Assembly: GCF_010119385.1 (NCBI RefSeq)
Contig: NZ_VFIE01000029.1
Span: 1-40,675 of the forward strand
Direction: 5' to 3'
DNA: 40,675 nt
DNA from: Nesterenkonia haasae
Lineage (GTDB): Bacteria; Actinomycetota; Actinomycetes; Actinomycetales; Micrococcaceae
The stretch's first letter is position 1, and every line of letters starts with the position of its first letter. The notes beneath the pieces are model-generated. The model had not been told where the DNA came from. It worked only from the letters and a program-made list of their open reading frames with translations, and searched no databases. This document shows, piece by piece, positions 13,381 to 22,366 of this stretch. The position numbers were made by a program, and so were the translations under genes.

Positions 13381-16300
13381 ATGAACTTCACCATCACGCT
13401 GGTGCACGCCCCCGGTGCACTGGAGGCTGAGCACTGGGCCGCTTTTCGCAGGCGGGCGCCTGGCGCACACGACCATGAGGTCCGCCTGGTGGCCGATGAA
13501 CCCGGTGACGCCATCTCCGGTGTCAGTCTGGACCGCGCTCTGCGCGACTTTCTCCAAGCTCCGAATCTCCAACTCAGCACCGCTGGCACCGCACTGCACA
13601 GCATTGACGCCGGTTCGGCACTGCTGCACCGAGGGATGGTCGTGCTCGCGTCTCCGCCCGGGATGCCCATGCGGAGGCTGCGGCCCTCCCAGCTGACGCT
13701 GTGCGTGGACTCAGGGCCCGATGCAGGCCGACTCATCCCCCTGCGCCGGGGTAGAACTGAAATTGGCCGCGGCCGCTCAGACATCCGAGCCGCCGACCCC
13801 GCAATGTCCCGCAAGGAAGCCGTTCTCCATGTGGGGAAACGTGCCATCACACTGCACAGAACACACACAAACAACGACGACGCCACCACCGTTCGACTGA
13901 CTACTGAAGACGACTTCCAACTTGGCTCCACACAGTGCCGAATCACCGTGGAAGCTCCTCCACCCCGGACACGGCATTCCTGGCCGCCTGCGGCTGAACC
14001 GGTCGGCGTCGGCCCGCCCGAATCCAAACACAAGATGATGCTCGCCTTTGCCCTAGTTCCTTTGGTAGCGGGCATCGTTCTCGTGGCCTTCACCGGCATG
14101 TGGTTCTTCCTCCTGTTCAGTGGGGCCAGTGCACTTGTCGCCTCAGTGATCTTCTGGGACGGCAGAAGAAAGCAACGCCAGTATCGGCACCATATTGCCC
14201 GGGCAGCACGCCTGTGGGCGTCGCGGACCTTCTCAGCATTATGTTCCCCGGGTGAACTGATCAGGCTCCTCCGTGCGAACACCGGCGAGAGCGTCCATGC
14301 AGGTGCAGCCGAAGATCGTGCACCGGCAATTCGGCTTGGGACTGGGCAGGTCTCCGCCACGGTGGACTTCGGCTCGGCGTCCTCACCTGAGGACCAAGAC
14401 ACACAGGTCCACGCAGCAGTCGGCGTGACTCTCTACCCTGGGGAGCAGACAATCCTGCACGGGCCTGAACGCGACGCCCACCGGCTCCTCAGGTGGATCC
14501 TCGTCCAGCTCGCGCTCAATCCCGTCCAGCCCCGGGTGGTCGTGGTCGGAGGGCCCAGAATGCCCGATCTGCGGGACTTCGCACGAGTCACACAGCTGAG
14601 CCCAGAGACATTCCTGTCCGTGCTGAACACTACTCCGGAGGAGGCTGAGCGCCCCCGGGTGGTGATCGTCTTTGAACCAGGCGAAGATCGCTGTGTCCGC
14701 AGAGCCGTGGCAGCTTCCTGGCATGTGGTCACCCTGGGGGCGGGAAAACTCAACGTCGACGGCTGGTGGGTGGATCTTGCGCTTGGAGTTCTGGAGCGGC
14801 AGACCACCGAAGGCTCCTCAGAGGTCCGAGCCCAGAAGTTCAGCTTCGACGGGCTCTCACAGGAAACAGCGCACCAGCACCTGAGGCATGCGCTACCCCT
14901 CCTGGGCGGAGCGGCGTCAGCTGGAGAGCTTCCGGCGAACTGCACCTACAGACTTCCAGCGCAGATGTTCACTGAGACAGCGGCCGAATCTTTGATCGCC
15001 GTACTGGGTCGCGACCGCAGCGAGAGAGTCACCCTGGATCTGGTCGGCGATGGCCCACACATCCTGGTCGCTGGAACCACCGGATCAGGAAAGTCCGAGC
15101 TGCTGAAGACGTTGTTAGTCTCCCTCTGCGCCCGCTACGGACCTAGAGAGCTGGGTCTGGTGCTGATTGACTTCAAAGGTGGGGCAGCCTTCCATCAGAT
15201 CGACCAGCTGGAGCACTCCCTTGGACTGGTAACGGATCTGTCTCATGCGGCAGCCGAACGAACCCTGGAAGGCATCCGGAGTGAGCTTGTACGCCGGGAA
15301 CGGCTGTTCCTGGACGCAGGGGCCGGAGACTATTGCCAATACCGTGGACTCCGACCTGATCAGCCGCTGGCCCGGATCCTGGTGGTGATTGACGAATTCC
15401 GGATCTTCTCCCGTGAGCTGCCTGATCAACTAGATGAGCTGATGCGTCTGGCGACACTCGGGCGGTCCCTCGGGTTGCATTTGGTGCTTTCCACGCAGAG
15501 GCCGCAGGGCGTGGTGACGGCCGACATCAGGGCCAATATCGGCTCCAGCATCTGCCTGAGAGTTCGCGGGGAGGACGAAGCCCGTGATGTCATCGGCAGC
15601 CCGGTGGCTGCCACCATCCCCCGCAGCGTTCCTGGGCGGGCAGCTCTCAAGACACCCGGAGAGGAGCCTGTACTCTTCCAAAGCGCCCAGCTGGCAGGCC
15701 ACCGTCCGCTCCAGCTGCGTCCCGAGGTCCGCTCCGGTCAATCCCCGCCACTGGAAAACTTCAGCGATGTGGTTGCCGCCGTTGCTGAGGCTTCCACCGC
15801 ACAGCAGCAACACCGCGGGCACACCCCGCTCCTGCCCGCGCTGCCAGAAACCCTGCGCGCGGAGGACCGGTTAGCGCACGACGTCGCCACTTCGGCTCTC
15901 CTGGGGCGAGTAGATGACCCTGCCGGCCAACGGCAGGAGGACCTTCTGCTGGACGCTGCGGAACCGATGTCGCTGGCACTGATCGGGGAGGTTGGCTCCG
16001 GAGCTTCCGAGGCCACAGCAGCGGTAGCGGCGCAGATACTCATCACCCAGCCAGAGACTGATGTGTATCTGTTGGACGGCGATCGCTCTCTTGCCAAGAT
16101 GGCAGACCACCCCCGGGTTGGTAGTTGGCTCACCGAAGAAGACACACCGGAGGTCGAGTATCTTCTCGGCGCCTTAATGGATGAGCTCACCTCCCGTCGG
16201 GCGGAAGGAACCAACCTACCCGAAGAGAGACGACGGCCTCTCCAGGTAGTGGTCACCGGCTATGCGCAGTGGCATGCGGCATCGCACATGAGGCTGCAGA

Positions 16301-17178
16301 CCCTTGACCACCTGCTGGGAACTCTGGCCGCTGAGGGACCACAGGCCGGTATTTCGGTTCTCATCAGCGGAGGAAGGGAGCTGGCTCTAGGCAAGCTCAC
16401 CGGTCGGATCCCTACCCGGATCTATCTCCCGCTGGGCACTTCAGATGAAGCCCGCTACCTGTGGCCCACCATCAGAAGCACTGACGCAGTACCTGGCCGG
16501 GGTGTGCTGCTGACCCCTCAGATTCCCCCGCCGGGCCTCAGCGTCCAACTGGTCACCGAGCAGCCCCGGTTCCGGAAGGCACCGGGTCCAACCCGGACAC
16601 CAAGGCTGCAGGTCCAGCCGCTCCCAGAGCGACTGCTGACCCCAGACATCATGGAGCATGAGGAGACTGGAAGTGTTGAGACCCCCGAACCCGTGGTCGG
16701 CATCATGCAGTTCACCGGAGCCCCGGCCCGGCTCCGATTGGGACCGGTCAACCTCATACTCGGCTCTTCCGGCACCGGCAAAACAACCTGCCTGCAGGCG
16801 CTGCGTGAGCAACTGCGCGGCAGCTTTCTTCTCACACCGGGCTGCACCCTGCCAACTCACATGCCCGCAGCTCTGCTGGTCGACGACGCTCCGGCCTGCA
16901 GCACTGAGCAACACGCCTTCATCCACCACGCGCTGGCGAAGGAGGTGCCCATAGTGGCAACTGCGGCGGCGGCGTCGTCGGGTCTGTTCACTCAGCTGCC
17001 ATGGGCTCATCCTGCTCGGCAGGAAGGCTCCAATGTGATCCTCTCCCCCACCAACAGGAGCCAGGCCGATGCTTTCGCCACGATTATCCCTGTGCTGCCG
17101 CGACCCATCCCCGGCCGGGCCGTGCACCTGCGCCCCGAAGGCGCTGTGGTGGTCCACTGGGCTCTCCCCCAAATATGA
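13381..17178 (+). CDS. FHA-domain FtsK/SpoIIIE ATPase of type VII secretion (EssC/EccC-like)
   Basis: A 1265-residue membrane ATPase. An FHA phosphopeptide-binding domain lies at about 108-185 (TEIGRGRSDIRAADPAMSR). Two adjoining membrane segments follow at about 219-258. The first FtsK domain has Walker A GTTGSGKS at 565-572, LGLVLIDFKGG and Walker B VVIDEF near 668-673. A second ATPase domain near 860 has a degenerate loop (GEVGSGASEA) without the lysine. A third near 1125 keeps GSSGTGKTT. The architecture matches the motor that recognises and exports WXG100-type substrates. Residues 1-100 are not recognised. It is preceded by GAGGG and faces away from the Tad operon. No WXG100, EccB or EccD gene lies in this window. 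Confidence 0.87.
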   Translation: MNFTITLVHAPGALEAEHWAAFRRRAPGAHDHEVRLVADEPGDAISGVSLDRALRDFLQAPNLQLSTAGTALHSIDAGSALLHRGMVVLASPPGMPMRRLRPSQLTLCVDSGPDAGRLIPLRRGRTEIGRGRSDIRAADPAMSRKEAVLHVGKRAITLHRTHTNNDDATTVRLTTEDDFQLGSTQCRITVEAPPPRTRHSWPPAAEPVGVGPPESKHKMMLAFALVPLVAGIVLVAFTGMWFFLLFSGASALVASVIFWDGRRKQRQYRHHIARAARLWASRTFSALCSPGELIRLLRANTGESVHAGAAEDRAPAIRLGTGQVSATVDFGSASSPEDQDTQVHAAVGVTLYPGEQTILHGPERDAHRLLRWILVQLALNPVQPRVVVVGGPRMPDLRDFARVTQLSPETFLSVLNTTPEEAERPRVVIVFEPGEDRCVRRAVAASWHVVTLGAGKLNVDGWWVDLALGVLERQTTEGSSEVRAQKFSFDGLSQETAHQHLRHALPLLGGAASAGELPANCTYRLPAQMFTETAAESLIAVLGRDRSERVTLDLVGDGPHILVAGTTGSGKSELLKTLLVSLCARYGPRELGLVLIDFKGGAAFHQIDQLEHSLGLVTDLSHAAAERTLEGIRSELVRRERLFLDAGAGDYCQYRGLRPDQPLARILVVIDEFRIFSRELPDQLDELMRLATLGRSLGLHLVLSTQRPQGVVTADIRANIGSSICLRVRGEDEARDVIGSPVAATIPRSVPGRAALKTPGEEPVLFQSAQLAGHRPLQLRPEVRSGQSPPLENFSDVVAAVAEASTAQQQHRGHTPLLPALPETLRAEDRLAHDVATSALLGRVDDPAGQRQEDLLLDAAEPMSLALIGEVGSGASEATAAVAAQILITQPETDVYLLDGDRSLAKMADHPRVGSWLTEEDTPEVEYLLGALMDELTSRRAEGTNLPEERRRPLQVVVTGYAQWHAASHMRLQTLDHLLGTLAAEGPQAGISVLISGGRELALGKLTGRIPTRIYLPLGTSDEARYLWPTIRSTDAVPGRGVLLTPQIPPPGLSVQLVTEQPRFRKAPGPTRTPRLQVQPLPERLLTPDIMEHEETGSVETPEPVVGIMQFTGAPARLRLGPVNLILGSSGTGKTTCLQALREQLRGSFLLTPGCTLPTHMPAALLVDDAPACSTEQHAFIHHALAKEVPIVATAAAASSGLFTQLPWAHPARQEGSNVILSPTNRSQADAFATIIPVLPRPIPGRAVHLRPEGAVVVHWALPQI

Positions 17179-17245
17179 GTCTTTTCTCATTTCAGTCGAC
17201 ACGGAGGCATTTTCCGGCAAGGACTCAGACTCCGGGCGTAGCAAT

Positions 17246-17962
17246 ATGACCATGACAACTAGTTCAGAATCCCACCTTCACCGTTCAACATTCGGAATCC
17301 TCTCCGTGACAGCAGCTGCGGCGCTGGCGCTGTCGGCCTGCGCCCCTGAGGATGATTCACCCGCCGCAGATGACACTGCACAGGTTGAGGACTCACCGTC
17401 ACCAGAGACCGAAGAGGCCGAGACCGACACGGACACGGATCAGACTGACGAGGCAACGGACGAGGGGACCGAGACCGACGACGCAACGGATGAGCCCACC
17501 GAAGGGACTGAGACCGACGAGGCAACGGATGAGCCCACCGAAGACGCTGGTACGGACGCCAGCAGTGATCACCCGGTGTATCAGGCCATTGACGCGGCAC
17601 TCGCAGAGTACCCCGACGGCGTCATCACCCAGTTCGAGGACAACACCGATGACGATGGCTACGTGGAGGTCTACGTCTACGACGGCTCCACCGAGTGGGA
17701 ACTCGATGTTGATTCCGAAAGCTTCGAGATCATCAGCACCGAGGATAACGGGATCGACTCCGATGATGAGGAAGAAGCTCAGGCTGTGGAGATCGACATC
17801 ACCGAAGCTCTGCAGACCGCTGAAGACGAATCCGGTGGACAGCCCCATGAGGGTGAGCTCGACACCGACAACGGCACTGTGGTCTGGGAGTTTGAGATGG
17901 ACAATGACGTAGATGTCGATGTTGATGTGGCAACAGGCGACGTCGTGACAGTAGACGACTAA
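17246..17962 (+). CDS. Acidic PepSY-like lipoprotein
   Basis: A 238-residue secreted protein begins MTMTTSSESH. Its signal sequence ends in a lipobox LSAC with Cys32 (LALSAC), so it should be lipid-anchored on the outer face of the membrane. Residues ~35-105 are a Thr/Asp/Glu-rich linker with a 13-residue tandem repeat (DEATDEPTEGTET type). The C-terminal half has two PepSY-like modules (EWELDVDSESFEI and VVWEFEMDNDVDVDVDVATG). PepSY domains are often linked to inhibition of proteases or to cation binding. The gene starts 67 bases after the ATPase stop and is followed by a strong terminator. ATG at 17252 is an alternative start. Confidence 0.8.
   Translation: MTMTTSSESHLHRSTFGILSVTAAAALALSACAPEDDSPAADDTAQVEDSPSPETEEAETDTDTDQTDEATDEGTETDDATDEPTEGTETDEATDEPTEDAGTDASSDHPVYQAIDAALAEYPDGVITQFEDNTDDDGYVEVYVYDGSTEWELDVDSESFEIISTEDNGIDSDDEEEAQAVEIDITEALQTAEDESGGQPHEGELDTDNGTVVWEFEMDNDVDVDVDVATGDVVTVDD
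17471..17543 (+). repeat. Tandem repeat in lipoprotein linker
   Basis: Two 34-base units starting GAGACCGACGA and ending CCCACCGAAG lie at 17471-17504 and 17510-17543, with one mismatch and a 39-bp (13-codon) period. A partial earlier copy lies just upstream. Because the period is a multiple of three, copy-number change would keep frame and alter linker length only. Confidence 0.8.
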
Positions 17963-18020
17963 AACCACCCGCCCTCCGCCCGGAACGAACACTCTCGAGG
18001 GCACCACACACGCTTCCGGA

Positions 18021-18052
18021 GGCGGCGCTGAGGATCTTCCCTCAGCGCCGCC
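18021..18052 (+). terminator. Strong intrinsic terminator after the lipoprotein gene
   Basis: A perfect 13-bp GC-rich stem (GGCGGCGCTGAGG / CCTCAGCGCCGCC) with loop ATCTTC is followed by TTTT at 18053-18056. It ends the rightward FHA-FtsK/lipoprotein transcript and isolates the following permease operon. Confidence 0.9.
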
Positions 18053-18095
18053 TTTTCGCTGCCTGAGCTGTGATCTTGGTGCTGTGCCGAATGGT

Positions 18096-18111
18096 CACAG
18101 AGTAATCTGTG
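18096..18111. promoter_or_regulatory. Candidate operator upstream of AtoE-type permease
   Basis: CACAGA-GTAA-TCTGTG is a perfect 6-bp inverted repeat with a 4-base centre, 58 bases before the GTG of the permease. It is a plausible binding site for the PucR- or MarR-type regulator of the same cluster. No matching second copy was identified. Confidence 0.4.
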
Positions 18112-18168
18112 TCACACACGAGTACTCTAGGCTTGTGCTGTATAGCGTGGGACGGGGAGGGAACTGAC

Positions 18169-19572
18169 GTGTCCGATCAGGAGCCCAATGAACGGGCCGA
18201 GTCTGCCAACACCAATTCCACACAGGGAAGCGGGGCACTCCTCGGGAGCCTCATGCGGCCGCTCAACACTCTCGTCGAACGGTTCATTCCTTCAGCGCTG
18301 GTCTTCGCGATCATCCTCACCTTCGTGGTGGCCCTGCTGGCGCTGATCTTCACCGACGCAGGCCCCGTCGACGTCGTCGAAGAATGGGGCATCGGGCTGG
18401 CGGGGCTGCTGGACTTCATCACGCAAATGGCCTTGATTCTGCTGCTGGGTCACATCTTGGCCAACACCCGACCGGTACACAAACTGCTGGTTAAACTGGC
18501 CCGTGTACCCAAGACCGCGATGCAGGCATACCTGTTCGTGTTCGTCGTCGCTGCTCTGGCCTCACTCATCACCTGGGGATTGGGCTTAGTCGCCGGTGCA
18601 CTGCTGGCTCGGGAGGTCGCCTTTGAGTTCCGCAGCCGTGACCAGCTGGTCCACTTCCCGATGCTCGTCGCATCCGCTTTTTCCGGATTCGTGGTGTGGC
18701 ACATGGGTTATTCCGCATCGGGGCCGCTATTGGCCGCAACCCCCGACTCCTTCGTCGCGGAACAACTGGGTGAGCCACTGGCCATCACTGAGTCGATCTT
18801 CTCCACCTGGAACCTGATTGCCGTCCTCGCTACCATCGCGGCAGTCAGTCTGGCGCTCTACCTGGTCGCACCACGTCGCGACAGTGCTATCGTGCCGCTG
18901 ACCGTCGACGCCCGTCAGAAGGAAGCGGAGATCGAAGAGGATGTCGTCACCCCCGCAGACCGGGTCGACGCATCGCGGATCCCTACTCTGGCCACCGGTC
19001 TGCTGCTGGTGGGATACCTCGTCATTCACTTTTCCGGCGGCGGCAGCCTGACGCTGGACATCGTCAACTGGAGCTTTCTCACCCTGATCATGCTCCTGGT
19101 GCGCAATCCGTTCGAACTGATAGCGCTCACCAAGAAAGCCGCCTCCAATGTGGGCGAGATACTGCTGCAGTTCCCGCTCTACGCGGGCATCCTCGGCATG
19201 ATGGCCGGCACCGGGCTGATCTCGGTGATATCTGAAGGATTCGTCGCCATCTCCAACCAGCAGACATTTGCCCTCTTCGCCTTCTTCTCGGCAGGCCTGG
19301 TGAACTTCTTCGTGCCCTCCGGCGGCGGGCAGATCGCCGTCCAAGCCCCCATTCTGCTTGAAGCCGCCGAGTCGCTGGGAACTGACCCCGCGGTGGCCAT
19401 CATGGCCGTGGCCTACGGTGACCAGTGGACCAATATGATCCAGCCCTTCTGGGCGCTACCGCTGCTGGCGATAGCCGGGCTAAAGATGCGCGATATCTTG
19501 GGCTACACCACCATTACGTTGGTCGCTTCGGGACTTGTCTTCAGCGCCACCTTGTTACTCGTGTCATTATGA
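18169..19572 (+). CDS. AtoE-family short-chain fatty acid / acetoacetate transporter
   Basis: A 467-residue membrane protein. About ten to twelve hydrophobic segments are visible, beginning LVFAIILTFVVALLALIFTD. Family-typical stretches include GHILANTRPVHKLLVKLARVP, WHMGYSASGPLLAATPD, and NFFVPSGGGQIAVQAPI followed by GDQWTNMIQPFWALPLL. AtoE proteins import short-chain fatty acids such as acetoacetate or butyrate. The GTG at 18169 is chosen for its GGGGAGG site 8 bases upstream. Its stop overlaps the next gene's ATG. It opens a cluster for ketone-body use, so acetoacetate is the most likely substrate, by inference. Confidence 0.88.
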   Translation: MSDQEPNERAESANTNSTQGSGALLGSLMRPLNTLVERFIPSALVFAIILTFVVALLALIFTDAGPVDVVEEWGIGLAGLLDFITQMALILLLGHILANTRPVHKLLVKLARVPKTAMQAYLFVFVVAALASLITWGLGLVAGALLAREVAFEFRSRDQLVHFPMLVASAFSGFVVWHMGYSASGPLLAATPDSFVAEQLGEPLAITESIFSTWNLIAVLATIAAVSLALYLVAPRRDSAIVPLTVDARQKEAEIEEDVVTPADRVDASRIPTLATGLLLVGYLVIHFSGGGSLTLDIVNWSFLTLIMLLVRNPFELIALTKKAASNVGEILLQFPLYAGILGMMAGTGLISVISEGFVAISNQQTFALFAFFSAGLVNFFVPSGGGQIAVQAPILLEAAESLGTDPAVAIMAVAYGDQWTNMIQPFWALPLLAIAGLKMRDILGYTTITLVASGLVFSATLLLVSL

Positions 19573-20774
19573 GCGCGCCATTGTCCCCGGTTGACCCGAC
19601 AGGAGGCTCTGAGCACTCCCAGCAGTGGGAGAGACTCCTGAGCCAGATGAGCAACGACCAGGCCATGGTGGACCGGACTTTGGCAGATCTGCGGAGCAAG
19701 GTACCGGGGTACGAGAACGTCCCCACAGCCTCCCTGGAAGCCTCTGTTCGGCGCAATATCGCCTTGACCATCAGGACTATCAGAGACGGTCTGGAGCCAG
19801 CTCCAGACCAAGTAGCCGAGGCCGATGCGCTAGCAGTTGAGCGCTACGCCCAAGGCGTGCCGATCGGCAGTGTCCTGGCGGGTTTCCGTGTTTCACTCTC
19901 GCTCATCTTCCGGAACATCTTGGCACGTGCACCCGAGTCCGGTATACCCACCGAACAGATCCTGACCTCGTCCACCCTGCTGTGGGCCTTGGGGGACGCT
20001 TTTTCCACAAAGGCAGTAGCCGTCTATCAGGAAAAGGAAGTCTCGCGGGCGGTGGCTGACTCCGCGCTGCGAGCCGAATGGATCCGCAACGTCGTGACCT
20101 CAGCGATGCCGCCTGCAGAACGTATTCGCGGGGCCACCCTCTATGACGTCCCCACCACCGAACCAATACGGGCCATCGTGCTCAACGCCCCCTCAGGTAC
20201 CGCTGTAGACCGCATGCATCGACTCGAGACCTGGGCCCAGGAAACCGACGCCAGGGTGCTTGCTGCAGTCCAGGGAAGCTTCCTGGTCGGCATCATGATG
20301 GATCAGCCGCGCGAGGGCCCCGACCCGACCGGGCTCACTATTGGGCTGGGTGAGGCTGCCACCCTTGAGGAACTGCCCAGGTCGTTCCAATCAGCCTCCA
20401 TGGCACTGGAAGCGGCAGAAAAGGTGGGGCGTACCGGCGTCGTCGACCTCGCCGAACTCTCCTGGCAGCTGGGGATTCATGCGTGCCCGGAGACCACTGA
20501 GATCCTCTACCGGCTTCACCTCGCGCCGCTGGAGAACACCGGAGAGTTCAGGCGGCACATTCTGGAAGCTGTCGACGCTTATCTGACCCACCGGATGAGC
20601 ATTCCCCTCGCCGCACGCAGCATCCCGATCCACGTGAATACACTGCGCTACCGTCTGCAGCGATTCAGTGAGCTCACCGGAGCTGACCTGGGGGACCTCA
20701 ACACACTCATCGAATTGGCCTGGGTGCTCGCATCCGGCAGGCACCGAGACATCACGAGAGAGGTCTCTTCGTAG
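19569..20774 (+). CDS. PucR/CdaR-type transcriptional regulator
   Basis: A 401-residue protein. The N-terminal ~160 residues are helical (QMSNDQAMVDRTLADLR onward). A GGDEF-like central region follows (GLTIGLGEAATLEELPRSFQSA). The C-terminal HTH of the PucR/CdaR family reads DAYLTHRMSIPLAARSIPIH then VNTLRYRLQRFSELTG. Such proteins usually activate catabolic genes in response to the substrate. The ATG at 19569 overlaps the permease stop (ATGA), so the two are co-translated. It probably controls this cluster; the inverted repeat at 18096-18111 is one possible site. Confidence 0.85.
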   Translation: MSAPLSPVDPTGGSEHSQQWERLLSQMSNDQAMVDRTLADLRSKVPGYENVPTASLEASVRRNIALTIRTIRDGLEPAPDQVAEADALAVERYAQGVPIGSVLAGFRVSLSLIFRNILARAPESGIPTEQILTSSTLLWALGDAFSTKAVAVYQEKEVSRAVADSALRAEWIRNVVTSAMPPAERIRGATLYDVPTTEPIRAIVLNAPSGTAVDRMHRLETWAQETDARVLAAVQGSFLVGIMMDQPREGPDPTGLTIGLGEAATLEELPRSFQSASMALEAAEKVGRTGVVDLAELSWQLGIHACPETTEILYRLHLAPLENTGEFRRHILEAVDAYLTHRMSIPLAARSIPIHVNTLRYRLQRFSELTGADLGDLNTLIELAWVLASGRHRDITREVSS

Positions 20775-20857
20775 CCAGCTACAAGATTTCTCCCCAGATG
20801 TTGACCAAACAGATGTAGCCCAGGTCACACCGTGGCGAGGATGCTGGAGTCCAGTGC

Positions 20858-20866
20858 TTATCCACA
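20858..20866 (+). promoter_or_regulatory. Isolated TTATCCACA box
   Basis: A perfect TTATCCACA lies in the 128-base gap before the GntP-type permease gene. It is the same 9-mer as the inverted pair at 13252-13287. One copy could be chance in 40 kb; listed because it is intergenic. Confidence 0.3.
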
Positions 20867-20902
20867 CGGCCAGCACAGTCCACATGTCCCAGGAGATTCC
20901 CC

Positions 20903-22318
20903 ATGGTCTTGGCCATCGCAGGCATCATCATTAGCCTCATACTGCTGATCACTCTGGCCTATCGAGGTGTCCCAGTGATCCTTGCTGCGCCCGTCGCCTC
21001 CGCAGTCTGCCTGATATTCTCTGGCGCGCCGATCCTCGCCTCATACACTGAGATCTTCATGCCAGCGATGGCAGACTTCGTCGGCAGCTTCTTCCCCGTC
21101 TTCCTTGTGGGTGCGGTCTTCGGGGTGCTGATGACAGTCACCGGCTACGCCGAGAGCATCGCCCGTTCTGTCACGTCCTGGGTGGGCAGCCGGAGCGCAA
21201 TCGCCGCCACTGTGATCACCTCCGCACTGATGACGTACGGGGGCATCAGCCTCTTCGTCGTCGCCTTCGTGATGTACCCCCTGGCCCGCGAACTGTTCCG
21301 CGTAGCTGACATTCCGCGCCGTCTGGTACCCGGCACCATCGCGCTGGGCATTTTCACCTTCACCATGACCGCCCTGCCCGGGAGCCCGCAGGTGCAGAAC
21401 ATCATCCCGGGCCAGTTCTTCGAAACGGGAGCATACGCCGGGCCAGGAATTGGCCTGCTGGGCGGCGCGCTGATATTCGGCCTGGGCCTGCTCTGGCTGG
21501 AATATCGACGCGGTTCGCTGATCAAAAAGGGGGAGCACTTCGAAAGCAAGGAGAGCGAACCAATCATCGGTGGTTCAGCAGACGATGGCTCCGCTCACCA
21601 GGTGCAGACACTGGTCCCAGCAAACCGCGTGGTGCCGTTCGTTCCCCTGCTCACGGTCTTCGTAGTCAACTTCGCCTGCACGCTTCTCATCTTCCCCGCT
21701 CTGGACTGGAGCTACCTGGAGGAGGAGCAGTACGGCGGGATCACCATGGACTCCCGGAGCGGCCTGTGGGCTGTGCTTGTCGCCATTCTGGTCGCGATCC
21801 TGGTGGTCGTAGCACTGAACTTCAAGGACATCAGGGCTCTGAAGATTGGTTTCACCGACGGAGTCAAGCGCTCCATGCTCCCCATTTTCTCCACCGCATC
21901 AGAGGTGGGCTACGGCGCGGTAGTCGCTTCAGTGGCTGCCTTCGCAGTCATCCGTGACTCCGTGTTCAATATGGGAGCCGGCGCCCTGTGGACGTCCATC
22001 ATGACCACCTCGATCACCGCTGGCCTGACTGGGTCATCCTCCGGGGGCATGACGATCGCCCTCAACGCATTGGGTGACGACTTGGTCGCTATGGCCGCCG
22101 CAGACGGCACGAGCCTCGAGGCGATGCACAGACTCACGGCCATGGCTGCCGGTGGTTTGGACACCCTGCCGCACTCCGGTGCAGTGGTGACCCTGCTGAT
22201 TGTCTGTGGCCTCACCCACCGCCAGGCCTATAAGGACATAGGTATGGTGACATTGGCTATTCCGGTGATCGTGGTCCTCGGGCTCGCGGGCCTGGTCTCC
22301 GCAGTAGGAGCATTCTAA
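20903..22318 (+). CDS. GntP-family permease (probable 3-hydroxybutyrate or gluconate-type carrier)
   Basis: A 471-residue membrane protein with many hydrophobic helices, starting MVLAIAGIIISLILLITLAY. Family features include FVGSFFPVFLVGAVFGVLMT, YGGISLFVVAFVMYPLAREL, ALPGSPQVQNIIPGQFF, and near the C-terminus SSSGGMTIALNALGDDL and GGLDTLPHSGAVVTLL. GntP carriers are proton symporters for gluconate and related hydroxy acids. The next gene is a 3-hydroxybutyrate dehydrogenase, so 3-hydroxybutyrate uptake is the likely job here. The ATG has AGGAG 8 bases upstream. The SDR gene follows 48 bases later. Confidence 0.87.
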   Translation: MVLAIAGIIISLILLITLAYRGVPVILAAPVASAVCLIFSGAPILASYTEIFMPAMADFVGSFFPVFLVGAVFGVLMTVTGYAESIARSVTSWVGSRSAIAATVITSALMTYGGISLFVVAFVMYPLARELFRVADIPRRLVPGTIALGIFTFTMTALPGSPQVQNIIPGQFFETGAYAGPGIGLLGGALIFGLGLLWLEYRRGSLIKKGEHFESKESEPIIGGSADDGSAHQVQTLVPANRVVPFVPLLTVFVVNFACTLLIFPALDWSYLEEEQYGGITMDSRSGLWAVLVAILVAILVVVALNFKDIRALKIGFTDGVKRSMLPIFSTASEVGYGAVVASVAAFAVIRDSVFNMGAGALWTSIMTTSITAGLTGSSSGGMTIALNALGDDLVAMAAADGTSLEAMHRLTAMAAGGLDTLPHSGAVVTLLIVCGLTHRQAYKDIGMVTLAIPVIVVLGLAGLVSAVGAF

Positions 22319-22366
22319 TCTTCCGTGACATACCAAACCTCGACACAGACGCACAGGAGAGAGCCC

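Noticed and set aside
13326-14402. Long (358-codon) frame opposite the FHA-FtsK gene
   Set aside because: Its Ser/Arg-rich composition mirrors high-GC third positions on the other strand. The plus-strand gene has clear domains there.
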